Origin: Azorinus chamasolen
Taxonomy: Eukaryota; Mollusca; Bivalvia; Cardiida; Solecurtidae
Assembly (NCBI GenBank): GCA_963576725.1
Contig: OY755243.1
Span: 39,851,243 to 39,915,242 of the forward strand
Length of the DNA stretch: 64,000 nucleotides
Reading direction: 5' to 3'
A program made the translations under genes and the position numbers. This document shows positions 54,238 through 64,000 of this stretch, one piece after another; the stretch's first letter is position 1, and the number at the start of each line of letters is the position of its first letter. The notes beneath the pieces were generated by a model, which was not told where the DNA came from, ran no database searches, and worked only from the letters and a program-made list of their open reading frames with translations.

Positions 54238-54426
54238 CAGCAGAACATGTCTTCAGCTACAATCATTTTTGGAATTTGGCAGGCGGTTTCTTAACGCAGA
54301 GCAAACATGATGCAGAAAGATCAAATAGGAGTTCCGCATTATTTTCCACCTGCATTAAGCTACCACCTGTCTTAAAGACACACAATTAGGCCTCTTTTCA
54401 ATGGTCGCTAAAGACAGACTCTACTG
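54238..54426. mobile_element. TA-2 MITE
   Basis: TA flanks both sides, with CAGCAGAACATGTCTTCAGC on the left and the complement of CAGTAGAGTCTGTCTTTAGC on the right. The core GGCAGGCGGTTTCTTAACGC / GCATTAAGCTACCACCTGTC has a decayed tip, CAAATAGGAG. Confidence 0.75.
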
Positions 54427-54572
54427 TATAATAAGGACACAATATTCAACATTCAAAGGCTACATTGAATTCTCTGATAGTTTATAAAGTTCATGGCGTG
54501 ACTACTAACAAATATGATCTCTGACACAATTTTCGGATATGTAGATGCGAGGGGTTCTTAGGAAATATACGT

Positions 54573-54760
54573 GTAGTAGAACCTGTATTCAGCGGTCAAT
54601 CAATTATTGAACATAGGAGGTGGTTGCTTAATGCAGTGCAAAAGTAATACAGAAAGCCCATACAGTAGCATTTGACCTGCATTAAGCTACCATCTGCTTC
54701 ACAGACGGAACTACATTCTTCTTTATTTACGGTTGCGTTTAGATGGGGTATACCGTTATC
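54573..54760. mobile_element. TA-2 MITE, degenerate
   Basis: The left end GTAGTAGAACCTGTATTCAG and right end GCGTTTAGATGGGGTATACC are decayed. The core GGAGGTGGTTGCTTAATGCA / TGCATTAAGCTACCATCTGC surrounds CCCATACAGTAG. Confidence 0.55.
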
Positions 54761-54822
54761 GCAATTATGAGTTTGATGGGAAAACAAGTTTAGCGCCTTC
54801 AATCCTATCTGTTACAATGAGT

Positions 54823-54975
54823 CCTGGTCCAGAGGTTATAAAACGTGTTGCTTTGGTCTGGGTTCATTCTCAAGCATCTGATTGGTCAGAATTTGAGCAA
54901 GAAACAAACTTTGACCAATTAGATTCTTGAGAATGAACTGGGACTCATACTCAGAAGTTTTATAAGCTCGGATCT
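54823..54975. repeat. Palindrome H, copy 3
   Basis: CCAGAGGTTATAAAACGTGT pairs with AGAAGTTTTATAAGCTCGG. The inner arms CATTCTCAAGCATCTGATTG / CAATTAGATTCTTGAGAATG are separated by GTCAGAATTTGAGCAAGAAA. It lacks a clear TTAA-1 core on either side. Confidence 0.7.
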
Positions 54976-54979
54976 TGGT

Positions 54980-55305
54980 ACATGTAGGCTGTGTATGAAA
55001 TGCTGATTGGAATAACTCGTGAAGATATTGCTAATTGTTCGTAGTTCCATTCAATTGTTTCGTTGCCAAGGTTGTAATGACCCCTGTGCCCCGTTCTTTG
55101 ATTTGGCTCTCACGTTTCGTTAGGATACTCGGTGAGGTATGTGTGAGTTGCACGTGCGGTCCGCGCTGGTGGTATTGTGAGATACTGGTGGATCGACCAT
55201 AAAATAGTTTCATTAATATGCTAACACAGAATTAAACAGAAAAGTAAATAATTTGAGCGAACAATCGTCATGGAATTGTCTCCATCGTAACTACTTTGCT
55301 CCGGC
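54980..55305. other. No gene recognised
   Basis: The minus-strand frame 55031-55213 (60 residues) has no recognisable feature. Confidence 0.35.
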
Positions 55306-55311
55306 AAGCTT

Positions 55312-56160
55312 TGAAAAGTACCTCGTATAAATTAGCTGTAGAACACATCCATTAACTAAAGTACCTCGTATACATTAGCTATAGAACACATCTATTAACT
55401 AAAGTACCTCGTATACATTAGCTATAGAACACATCCATTAACTAAAGTACCTCGTATACATTAACTGTAGAACACATCTATTAACTAAAGTACCTCGTAT
55501 ACATTAGCTGTAGAACACATCTATAAACTAAAATACCTCGTATACATTAGCTATAGAACACATCCATTAACCAAAGTACCTCGTATACATTAACTATAGA
55601 ACACATCTATTAACTAAAGTACCTCGTATACATTAGCTATAGAACACATCCATTAACTAAAGTACCTCGTGTACATTAACTGTAGAACACATCTATTAAC
55701 TAAAGTACCTAGTATACATTAGCTATAGAACACATCCATTAACTAAAGTACCTCGTATACATTAACTGTAGAACACATCTATAAACTAAAGTACCTCGTA
55801 TACATTAACTGTAGAACACATCTATTAACTAAAGTATCTCGTATACATTACCTATAGAACACATCCATTAACTAAAGTACCTCGTATACATTAACTGTAG
55901 AACACATCTATAAACTAAAGTACCTCGTATACATTAACTGTAGAACACATCTATTAACTAAAGTACCTCGTATACATTAGCTATATAACACATCCATTTT
56001 ACATTAGCTATAGAACACATCCATTAACTAAAGTACCTCGTATACATTAACTGTAGAACACACCTATTAACTAAAGTACCTCGTATACATTAGCTATATA
56101 ACATATCCATTTTACATTAGCTGCAGAACACATCCATTAAATAAAGTACCTCGTATACAT
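55312..56160. repeat. Satellite, 43-bp unit, ~19 copies
   Basis: The unit is ACTAAAGTACCTCGTATACA followed by TTAGCTATAGAACACATCCATTA in two pieces. Copies alternate between TTAGCTATAG..CATCCATTA and TTAACTGTAG..CATCTATTA, giving a dimeric 86-bp pattern. Some copies are truncated around 55985 and 56105. Confidence 0.95.
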
Positions 56161-57967
56161 TAGCTGTAAATTACATCTATTTTACATAAGCTATAATAAC
56201 ACATCCTTTAAATAAAGTGCATCATATACATTAGCTGTATAACACATCCATTTTACATTAGCTGTACAATACATCCATATCACATCAGCAGTACAATACA
56301 TCCATTTCACATTAGTTGCATTAAACATCCATTTACTAAGGTACATCATATACATTACCTGTATAATACATCCATTTGACATTACCTGTATAATACATCC
56401 ATTTGACATTAGCTGTATAATACATCCATTTGACATTAGTTGTATAATACATCCATTTGACATTAGCTGTATAATACATCCATTTGACATTAGCTGTATA
56501 ATACATCCATTTGACATTAGCTGTATAATACATCCATTTGACATTAGCTGTATAATACATCCATTTGACATTAGTTGTATAATACATCCATTTGACATTA
56601 GTTGTATAATACATCCATTTGACATTAGCTGTATAATACATCCATTTGACATTAGTTGTATAATACATCCATTTGACATTAGCTGTATAATACATTCATT
56701 TGACATTACCTGTATGATACATCCATTTGATATTAGCTGTATAATACATACAGTTTACTGTTTCGGCTAAGTTCGCATTATATGTTGTACTAATAATCAC
56801 TAGTTAATCATAAGCAATATAACACATCCATTTTACATTAGCTATAGAACACATCCATTTACTAAAGTACCTCGTATACATTAACTGTAGAACACATCTA
56901 TTAACTAAAGTACCTCGTATACATTAGCTATATAACACATCCATTTTACATTAGCTGTAGAACACATCCATTAACTAAAGTACCTCGTATACATTAGCTG
57001 TAAATTACATCTATTTTACATAAGCTATAATAACACATCCTTTAAATAAAGTGCATCATATACATTAGCTGTATAACACATCCATTTTACATTAGCTGTA
57101 CAATACATCCATATCACATCAGCAGTATAATACATCCATTTCACATTAGTTGCATTAAACATCCATTTACTAAGGTACATCATATACATTACCTGTATAA
57201 TACATCCATTTGACATTACCTGTATAATACATCCATTTGACATTAGCTGTATAATACATCCATTTGACATTACCTGTATAATACATCCATTTGACATTAC
57301 CTGTATAATACATCCATTTGACATTAGCTGTATAATACATCCATTTGACATTAGTTGTATAACACATCCATTTGACATTAGCTGTATAATACATCCATTT
57401 GACATTAGCTGTATAACACATCCATTTTACATTAGCTGTACAATACATCCATATCACATCAGCTGTATAATACATCCATTTCACATTAGTTGCATTAAAC
57501 ATCCATTTACTAAGGTACATCATATACATTACCTGTATAATACATCCATTTGACATTACCTGTATAATACATCCATTTGACATTAGCTGTATAATACAAT
57601 AATACATCCATTTGACACTAGCTGTATAATACATCCGTTTGACATTAGCTGTATAATACATCCATTTGACATTAGCTGTATAATACATCCATTTGACATT
57701 AGCTGTATAATACATCCATTTGACATTAGCTGTATAATACATCCGTTTGACATTAGCTGTATAATACATCCATTTGACATTAGCTGTATAATACATCAAT
57801 TTGACATTAGCTGTATAATACATCCATTTGACATAGCTGTATAATACATCCATTTGACATTACCTGTATAATACATCCATTTGATATTAGCTGTATAATA
57901 CATACAGTTTACTGTTTCGGCGAAGTTCGCATTATATGTTGTACTAATAATAATCACTAGTTAATCA
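56160..57967. repeat. Satellite, 27-bp unit, with large internal duplication
   Basis: The unit is CATTAGCTGTATAATACATC followed by CATTTGA, with TTACCTG and TTAGTTG variants. Because 27 is a multiple of 3, several frames stay open for 60-227 residues as 9-residue repeats (MSNGCIIQL or VKWMYYTAN); these are repeat translations. A block starting TAGCTGTAAATTACATCTAT is at 56161 and 56995, and a unique segment GTTTACTGTTTCGGC..AATCACTAGTTAATCAT is at about 56751 and 57906, showing segmental duplication with 43-bp units between. Confidence 0.95.
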
Positions 57968-58015
57968 TTGGGCAAGACAAAAAGAAAACAATGTCAACAA
58001 AACTGATACGGTTTA

Positions 58016-58017
58016 TA

Positions 58018-58062
<45 letters not shown>
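58016..58062. repeat. (TTA)n microsatellite
   Basis: About 15 perfect trinucleotide units. Confidence 0.95.
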
Positions 58063-58214
58063 GTATATTATTTATAATTATCTTATTGTTTCTCAAATTG
58101 CATGTAACCTAATCATTCCCATATCATTTATTGAAAACCCGTCCGGATCCTGTTTTCATGTTCAGGGAGCACGAAATACTCAATGTTTGCTGGTATAAAG
58201 TATAAACCATTAAC

Positions 58215-58400
58215 AGTATCGGGTTCAGCAAACAGCATAGACCATGATCCATGCTTATAAAACTTTTAGTTGATTCTGAGTTCGTTCTCAAAGGCTCAAA
58301 TCTGACCAATCAAAAGCTTGAGAACAAACTCAGACTGAACTAAAAAGGTTTATAAGCATGGACCCTGGATCAGAGGGAGCCTTCACTGTTTGCACATAAG
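58215..58400. mobile_element. TTAA-1-like core containing palindrome H (copy 4)
   Basis: CAGCAAACAGCATAGACCAT is followed by H: GATCCATGCTTATAAAACTT, mirrored by AGGTTTATAAGCATGGACC, with the inner GGCTCAAATCTGACCAATCA. The core then resumes CCCTGGATCAGAGGGAGCC and TTCACTGTTTGCAC. One H inner arm is partly deleted. Confidence 0.65.
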
Positions 58401-58534
58401 CTGTTTTAGGGACACAGGCCACCAATCGCTTAAATCATTCCTGATTCTGCCACGTCCGACTAAAACTGATATGCAAGTGCTGCCATATTGTGCTGCAAGT
58501 TGTCCCTTCCTATCTTTCAAAAACATAATCTCAG

Positions 58535-58950
58535 TTACAAACAGTTTGTATCCTGAAGAGACAAAGAGTTAGTCAGCGTCAAGATAAAGATTTGATTCTA
58601 CTGTTTCTGCCCTGGTAAACGATCTCTTGTTCATAGGTATGTCATTCTAAAGATAAAAGATAAGTTAACATTCATACGATCATTGTTTCTTACATGATTA
58701 TCCATGAGGTAAAGGGTTAAATAATCCCTTTTGTAGAACGTAAACTGTCTTTCGCTTAGATCACACTAAATAAGAAATCTTCTATTGAAAAAAAACTTTG
58801 CTCAGTACGCTAAGTCTTATCATGTGAAGCACGGTTAATTACAAACATCTTGGATCCAAATGAGCCGCCGAATAACTCGGCGGAATATCTTGGTGACGAA
58901 TAACTCGGCGAATAGTCCGCTGTCTCATCAGCGTCCAAGATGTTTCACAC
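58535..58950. mobile_element. Two degenerate TTAA-3-type hairpins
   Basis: The first (58535-58718) has ACAAACAGTTTGTATCCTGA and a right end GAGGTAAAGGGTTAA. The second (58845-58945) has CTTGGATCCAAATGAGCCGC, CATCAGCGTCCAAGATG and a doubled GAATAACTCGGCG tip. Confidence 0.5.
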
Positions 58951-59168
58951 TACAATAAACAGTTTCTCGAAAACTTGAATAAAATTATCGGAAGCAAGTA
59001 AAATTGTAATAGATCGGGGTTGGAGTAGACTTGATTTTCAGCTCGATAATGGTTGAAGGTCAAGGTCATTTGGCTTGAAATCAGTTTTGTGCAACATGGG
59101 ATGCAGCAGTGCCTATCATCTTATAGTGTACTATTTAATGGCAAAATAAATAATGAAAAAAAAAATGC

Positions 59169-59202
59169 TATTATTATTATTATCATTATTATTATTATCA
59201 TC

Positions 59203-59252
<50 letters not shown>
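59169..59252. repeat. (TTA)n microsatellite with CAT interruptions
   Basis: Long ATT/TTA run that generates poly-Ile, poly-Leu and poly-Asn frames. Confidence 0.95.
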
Positions 59253-59253
<1 letters not shown>

Positions 59254-59680
59254 CCGTCGGTCTGGCGGTCGGTCGGTCGGTAAATCGAACGGTTTCCGAT
59301 CAATAACTGATAAACGGCTTGGTGTAGGATCTTCAAACTTGCTATGGAGGTTGGTCATGCATACTAGATGACCCCTATTGTTTTGCGGTCACTGGGTCAA
59401 ATGTCAATATCATCATAACCTTAACTGGAGAAACGGTCTCCGATCAATAACTGCTCAAGGGTTTGGCTTAGGATTTTCAAACTTGCTGTTGTGATTAGTC
59501 ATGACCACTGAATGACTCCTATAGTTTTTGAGGTCGCTAGGTCAAAGGTCAAGGTCACCATGACATTAACTGGTGAAATGGTTTCCGATCAATAACTGTT
59601 CAAGGGTTTGGCTTAGGATCTTCAAAATTGTTGGTGATTTTTTAGGTCACTAGGTCAAAGGTCAGGGGGTAAATATGTTT
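59254..59680. repeat. Mollusc-type ~150-bp tandem repeat (AGGTCAAAGGTCAAGG)
   Basis: Three degenerate units each contain GGTTTCCGATCAATAACTG, GGCTTAGGATCTTCAAA and TAGGTCAAAGGTCAAGGTCA. The first unit starts with GGTCGGTCGGTCGG. I recognise the phrase as a common dispersed repeat in mollusc genomes; its class is unknown to me. Confidence 0.75.
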
Positions 59681-60110
59681 TACAAACATCTCTTATTATT
59701 ATTATTGTATGGTTCAGGTTTCAAATGTGAATTTTCTAATCATGTCTTCTTTTTCAAACACATCATTAGAGTATCACCGGCTTGGATTCTGGTGAGACAC
59801 TGGGTTGTGTGGCGTCTCATCTATGTTATGTGTGTCCCAATCCATCCGTGGCGACACTTACATTTGTAGTTACTGATCGGCATGTTTTGTTATATACTGG
59901 GCATTTCATATAACTAATTCTTTTCCTAAAGTTCTTACACATAAAAGTGTTATGCTTTACAATGATCATCATTTGATGTCAAGCACCCCTTCATTCATAG
60001 TTAGGTAATCCACATAAATACTGGATTGGAATTCAAGGGATACGCCAATTGTATTTACGATATGAGGTGAGATGCGGCGAGGTGGTGCACGAGATGACAC
60101 GACATGGCAC

Positions 60111-62582
60111 CAGACCTGGGGTAATTAAAATTGTAATTGTAATTAATTACAATTAATTACATATTTTCAATGTAATTGATGTAATGTGTAATTGAATGTT
60201 GTTTTAGTTACATGTTATTGTAATGTAATTAATTACAGTGAAAAAATAGTTGTAATGGACATTACTTTTCAATTACTTTTCAATTACTTAGGTTATTTAC
60301 AAGTAAAGCCATTCAGTGAGTTTAATAGATTTAATTTTTTAAACACTGGATCCATAGAGAAAGATATTAAATAACAAATGTTGTTTCAGTGTATTATATT
60401 GTTTAATACACAGAGAAAGTCAACTAACATATATATTCATTTGAATGAGTCTTTGAGATCCCATATTTTACAAATTATTATTCTGCTGCATGGTTTTATA
60501 AACCTGCTGAATAATTAAACACATCTCATGAAAATGGTAAAATTGTAATATCCATTCTTCAATAGCAAACAGGGCAGACATTACCAGTATGTAGTCAGCA
60601 TTGCTAACAGCACATACCCTAATGCAACAGCTCATATAGAAGGCATCTCATCTCAGTCTACAATGTTTTCTTAAATTTACTCTGTCAAACAGCATATCAA
60701 ATTTTTGAGTTAATCAATGTCTGCATTTTATGGGAATGTGTTGTGTTTTTGAACTGAGAACAAAACCTAGAGTTATACTTCAAACAGTGCAGACCCTGTT
60801 CAAAGGGCTCATATAGCAGCACTTTGATCTGGGTATACATTTCTTTTCAAGTGTCACCAGTGCAATCTTAACAAGTCTATTGTGTTGGAAGAGATGTATA
60901 AAGTTTGGCTGATTACAAATATCCAGAATAATTAAACCAACAGCACTGACACCTTTATCATTACCTGTGATAATTATGCTATTGACAATAGACACTGTCA
61001 CACCTGACAGACCACAGAAAGCAAAATACAGTGACCAGCAGTGACCATTAATTGTATAATTAATCATAGACATAGGAGAATTGAGAACGTCTATGTCTAT
61101 GTCTATGTATAATTAATCCCCATGACAAACGGTGTATGTTAACAAACGGTGTATGCTAAATTCCACATCTGCCCTGCTCCTTTGTTACAACTGTTTCATT
61201 TTAATCAAAAGATGAGGATAACAAATGGCTACACCAGCTTTAATCTGTACGAATACCCCAGATAAAGAATAAACTTGGTGTCTCACCCAGATCTAAACTG
61301 ATTGAAAATGATTATTATTGGCCCAACCAGGTAATAAAGTTAAATTCTTTACATCAACCACTGTTTTCGTCCCAAGTCCTGATTGGGCTGCGAAAGCAGC
61401 CCGAACTTATACGGCTTTGAATTTTGACCATGCGTTTCTGCGTTCCTGTGTTTCTATAAAAGCCAATGTTTTTTAATAACTATGGGTTACTTTGAGACAA
61501 GATTTTATTTATATACATGCATTTATTTTACTTATTTTGATTCATACATTTTTCTTAGTTATTTGCTTCTTTTCTGCAGTGAAAATGCTAGTGTATTAGG
61601 TATAAATGATTTAAAAGCACTTCCCCAATTATAGCAGTCAGCGTGGTCGAAGGGTTATAACGATGGCCTAGGATATGTGAGGTCGGGGGTTCGATCCTCG
61701 GCGGAAGCTTAATTTTTTTTCTCTCATTTTTTTGTTAGCACCCTTAGTTTACGTGCTTTTGGTTTAAAAACAATTTTGTACAAAAATATTGTAAAAGTAT
61801 AAGTCCTTTGTTTGAATTTTGTCTTTGGTAAAGTTATTTAACTCGTGGTTTTGTTGACCGTTTTGAATATTTCACCATTGTGCATGAATACCATTGATCT
61901 GTGACGTAATGTGTATTATTGGTGTCATACACAGGTATTATGCATCATAGCTCATTAAAACATTCCCCCGTTTCTGCTGTTAATTTATACATTACAGTCA
62001 TGCTTTACCAATGCATCTGTTAATTAAAACTACTAAACAATAGTGCTCCCTCTTTTTCTTCTATCCTGCTTAAAGACGTTACGCAGCCATTTTACGCTTG
62101 CGTAAAACCTTGCTTGTATTTACTGATACGATAGATCTGCAGTATTACAGATTATGTTTGAAAAGTTAGAGTCAGTGGAAACCCTGATTTGACACCTGTG
62201 TATAACATGTCTATGACAGCTTTCTGATGAAGATTTAATATTTTGTATATTGGTATGTATCCAGTGAGCACTTAAAGATGTTTATAAAAATACTTCTGAT
62301 ACAGAAAATATTCAGTGACTGTAAATATGTTACTGGTCATGTACATGCAAACTTACATGTACATGCACTAGTTATGTTACTTGATTAACTTGTTTTCTCA
62401 AACATCTGTTGTTGCCAGCTTTTTCAAAGTAATTGAGATGTAATTAATTACATTTGGCAAAGTAATTGTAATTTAATTAATTACATGCACAAAACTCCTG
62501 TTATTGTAATGGTAAATTTACCTTTTATGAATGTAATTGTAATTTAATTAATTACAATGACATGTAATTAACCCCAGGTCTG
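60111..62582. mobile_element. 2.47-kb hAT-like non-autonomous DNA transposon
   Basis: The left end CAGACCTGGGGTAATTA is mirrored by the right end, the complement of CAGACCTGGGGTTAATTA. Both ends continue into AT-rich arrays of TAATTACAATTAATTAC (60120-60240 and 62430-62570). CATGGCAC lies immediately outside each end (60103-60110 and 62583-62590), an 8-bp target duplication as expected for hAT elements. The flanks are themselves GCAC-rich repeats, which slightly weakens that match. No transposase frame is visible; frames 60192-60374 and 60780-61073 are not recognised. Inside lie a decayed TTAA-1-like core (60780-60850) and a tRNA-like module (61637-61708). Confidence 0.8.
61637..61708 (+). 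tRNA. tRNA-Leu-like sequence, probably a SINE head or tRNA pseudogene
   Basis: GTCAGCGTGGTCGAAGGGTT resembles the 5' half of eukaryotic tRNA-Leu, including a plausible A box (TGGTCGAAGGG). The B-box-like GGTTCGATCC sits in a CGGGG/CCTCG stem with a seven-base loop. The acceptor 3' strand (GGCGGAAGC) does not pair with GTCAGCG and no convincing anticodon stem forms, so it is unlikely to be a working tRNA. It lies inside the hAT-like element and is followed by a T-rich stretch (TTTTTTTTCTC) that could end a Pol III transcript. Confidence 0.45.
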
Positions 62583-62589
62583 CATGGCA

Positions 62590-62890
62590 CAGCACGACAC
62601 AGCTCGAATGCACAATACGACACAGCACTGCACAGCTGCACTGCACACTGCACGGCACACTGCAATGCAAACTGCACGTTTTACTGCACATCCCACTGCA
62701 CATCACAATGTTGCACTGCACGCTGCATTTCACACTGCACTGTACCGCACACTGTACTACACAATGTACTGTACACTGCACTGCTGTACTGCACACTATA
62801 CTGCTGCACTGCATGCTATACTGCACACTTCACTGCACACTGCATTGCACACTTCACTGCACACTGTACTGCACAATGTACTGCACACCC
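62590..62890. repeat. Degenerate CTGCACACTG repeat
   Basis: About 30 copies of a roughly 10-bp unit (CTGCACACTGCACTG, TTCACTGCACACTG). The same GCACGACA-type sequence lies left of the hAT insertion (60085-60110), so the transposon split one repeat array. The open frames rich in Thr/Ala/His or Cys/Val are repeat translations. Confidence 0.85.
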
Positions 62891-62894
62891 GAAA

Positions 62895-63460
62895 CCATGT
62901 ATCATGATGGAAAGAAAGAAGACATTCATTAGTGCAAACACATACAACTAAGTTACATGAACTATGAACCATTTCAGTGCTGGAAACAAGTTGCTTATGG
63001 TGCAATTAGTGTAGACCAAGAACAGAGGAACCCTCACACCAGAAGTTTGGAATGATTCCAGACAGCTCTGAAAGGCGACACACATTTTGTAGCCATGTAG
63101 CAGTCCGTGTAAGCAAAAATGGCATCATTTTTAGGAATGGAATCGTCTAGATTTACCAAACATAACATAACTGTTTGCAACACACCATAATATGAACGAG
63201 CAAACATATTTTCAAACTGCGTCAATACCGTCCATTTGTTTTTCTAAACTGTGATGTGCTCCCACGTATGTACGTCAGTGCCTGTGTGCGTCATTCTCTT
63301 GCTGACAGTCGATTTTTATGTAACCCCCCCCCCCCATTTTTGTTTAAAATAACTGAAGTTTAGATGTTTTGTCAGGTTCAGCAATAAGTTATAATACGGA
63401 CATCAATGTCTCTAGTCCCCTCATCTTAGACTCAAGTACTGTACAAGGATACAAGGAGCT
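62895..63460. other. No gene assigned; C12 run at 63324-63335
   Basis: The minus-strand frame 63034-63225 (MTQFENMFARSYYG..) has balanced composition but no domain, signal peptide or convincing splice site I can name. A (C)12 homopolymer lies at 63324-63335. Confidence 0.35.
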
Positions 63461-63467
63461 TGCTGTA

Positions 63468-63674
63468 CAGTAGGACCTGTCTTAAGCAACCATTAAAAAG
63501 AGGTCTAATTATAGGTCTGTAAGGCAGATGGTAGATTAATGCAGACGACCAGTAATGCAAAAAAAACTCATACAGGAGCTTTCTGCATTATTTTCCCCTG
63601 AATTAAGCAACCATCTGCTTTTTTAAGACTCATATGTTTAGTAAAGGAATGGTCGCTTAAGTCCGGTTCTATTG
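63468..63674. mobile_element. TA-2 MITE, complete
   Basis: TA flanks both sides, with CAGTAGGACCTGTCTTAAGC on the left and the complement of CAATAGAACCGGACTTAAGC on the right. It contains ACCATTAAAAAGAGGTC, the site used by the nested insertion at 50922. The core AGATGGTAGATTAATGCAGA / GAATTAAGCAACCATCTGC has the tip ACTCATACAGGAGC. Confidence 0.85.
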
Positions 63675-63675
63675 T

Positions 63676-63752
63676 ACAACTTTTGTCCTGCATTATGCAA
63701 CCATCTGCCTCTACGACCCATAGTTGTATCTCCTTTTAGTGGTCGCATTAGA
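63676..63752. mobile_element. Right half of a TA-3 MITE
   Basis: CTTTTGTCCTGCATTATGCA, ACCATCTGCC and AGTGGTCGCATTAGACA correspond to a TA-3 right arm. The left arm and tip are absent, and it starts at the boundary of the preceding TA-2 element. Confidence 0.55.
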
Positions 63753-63754
63753 CA

Positions 63755-64000
63755 ATGCATAATAAGTATGCATACACATATATTGGTTCGGATTATTTAC
63801 TACCTCAACCTTTTCCACTACAGAGGCGACTTTTGGTTCATTTACAAAAGTGCAAAAACAGTCATACAGTATACGCTACGCACCAAAGGGAACGGCACCA
63901 AACACCATCAAACACGAAATAGCATAATTACAAAAAAACCGTGACGAAACGCACAAGAAGGCATAAAACATTAAACATTTACCACATATAAAACAAGCAA
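63755..64000. other. No feature recognised
   Basis: AT-rich end of the window; the open frame at 63672-63944 runs from MITE sequence into this and has no recognisable content. Confidence 0.35.

Noticed and set aside
57170..57853. 227-residue open frame of VKWMYYTAN-type repeats (and the MSNGCIIQL frame at 56191-56706)
   Set aside because: Pure translation of the 27-bp satellite. Several frames are open at once because 27 is divisible by 3, and no start context, signal or splice site supports a protein.
59053..59371. Poly-Ile, poly-Leu and poly-Asn frames
   Set aside because: Translations of the (TTA)n microsatellite.
61637..61708. Functional tRNA gene
   Set aside because: A- and B-box-like strings are present, but the acceptor and anticodon stems do not form, so only a tRNA-like module is reported.
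62548..62932. Cys-rich and Thr/His-rich frames resembling repetitive secreted proteins
   Set aside because: Translations of the CTGCACACTG repeat that flanks the hAT-like insertion.
63034..63225. Minus-strand 63-residue frame as a possible exon
   Set aside because: Composition is plausible, but the upstream AG lacks a pyrimidine tract and no partner exon or known family was recognised.

Overview
This is a eukaryotic, AT-rich, non-coding-dominated window, most likely from a mollusc (bivalve-like). Reasons: single-exon-scale coding fragments separated by kilobases, GT...AG splice signals, abundant microsatellites and satellites, L2/CR1- and Jockey-like LINE remnants, a DD41D mariner-type transposase, and dispersed tandem repeats carrying 'aggtcaaaggtcaaggtcac' and 'gtccgtccgtccg' motifs that I associate with mollusc genomes. 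The species cannot be named from sequence alone.

Layout. 1-9 kb: short non-autonomous DNA elements (MITEs) and a 161-bp tandem repeat. 9.3-22.3 kb: the only convincing host gene, a short signal-peptide exon (9308-9383) with a clean donor and two candidate alternative terminal exons (16135-16292 and 22154-22227), each in the same splice phase and each followed by AATAAA. Its introns hold MITEs, a 43-bp minisatellite, a decayed LINE and a decayed Cys-rich-tail gene. 23-33 kb: a 5'-truncated LINE, an intact-ORF DD41D transposase, a 38-bp satellite, and a second LINE with an internal deletion. 33-39 kb: more MITEs and a 74-bp repeat. 39.36-48.18 kb: an 8.8-kb satellite of a 28-bp monomer with two sequence domains and higher-order duplications. 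48.8-50.1 kb: a 1.28-kb foldback with 540-560-bp arms. 50-59 kb: MITEs, 43-bp and 27-bp satellites, (TTA)n. 60.1-62.6 kb: a 2.47-kb hAT-like element with an 8-bp duplication, containing a tRNA-Leu-like module. 63.5 kb to the end: further MITEs.

Main theme. About 45 palindromic MITEs or fragments are visible. They fall into two target-site classes. The TA class has CAGTAAAACC-like ends and looks like Tc1/mariner/pogo. The TTAA class has TTAACCCTTT-like ends and looks like piggyBac. I use working names: TA-1 (ends CAGTAAAACCTCTCTATAAC), TA-2 (CAGTAGAACCTGTCTTAAGC), TA-3 (CAGTAAAACC..CTAATGCGACC), TA-4 (CAGTAAAACCCCTCTAAACC); TTAA-1 (core arm GCAAACAGAGCAGACC), TTAA-2 (core arm CATTGTGATAAATAGAGC), TTAA-3 (core arm AAACAGTTTGGATCC), and palindrome H (core GATTGGTCAGATTTGAG). 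Almost all are inside-out hairpins, and families with unrelated ends share the same tip, GCTCCTATAGGAGC or a one-base variant. TTAA elements are repeatedly nested in TA elements, two copies are chimeric, and one tip has gained telomere-like TTAGGG repeats. No transposase for either class lies in the window apart from the DD41D gene, whose ends differ.
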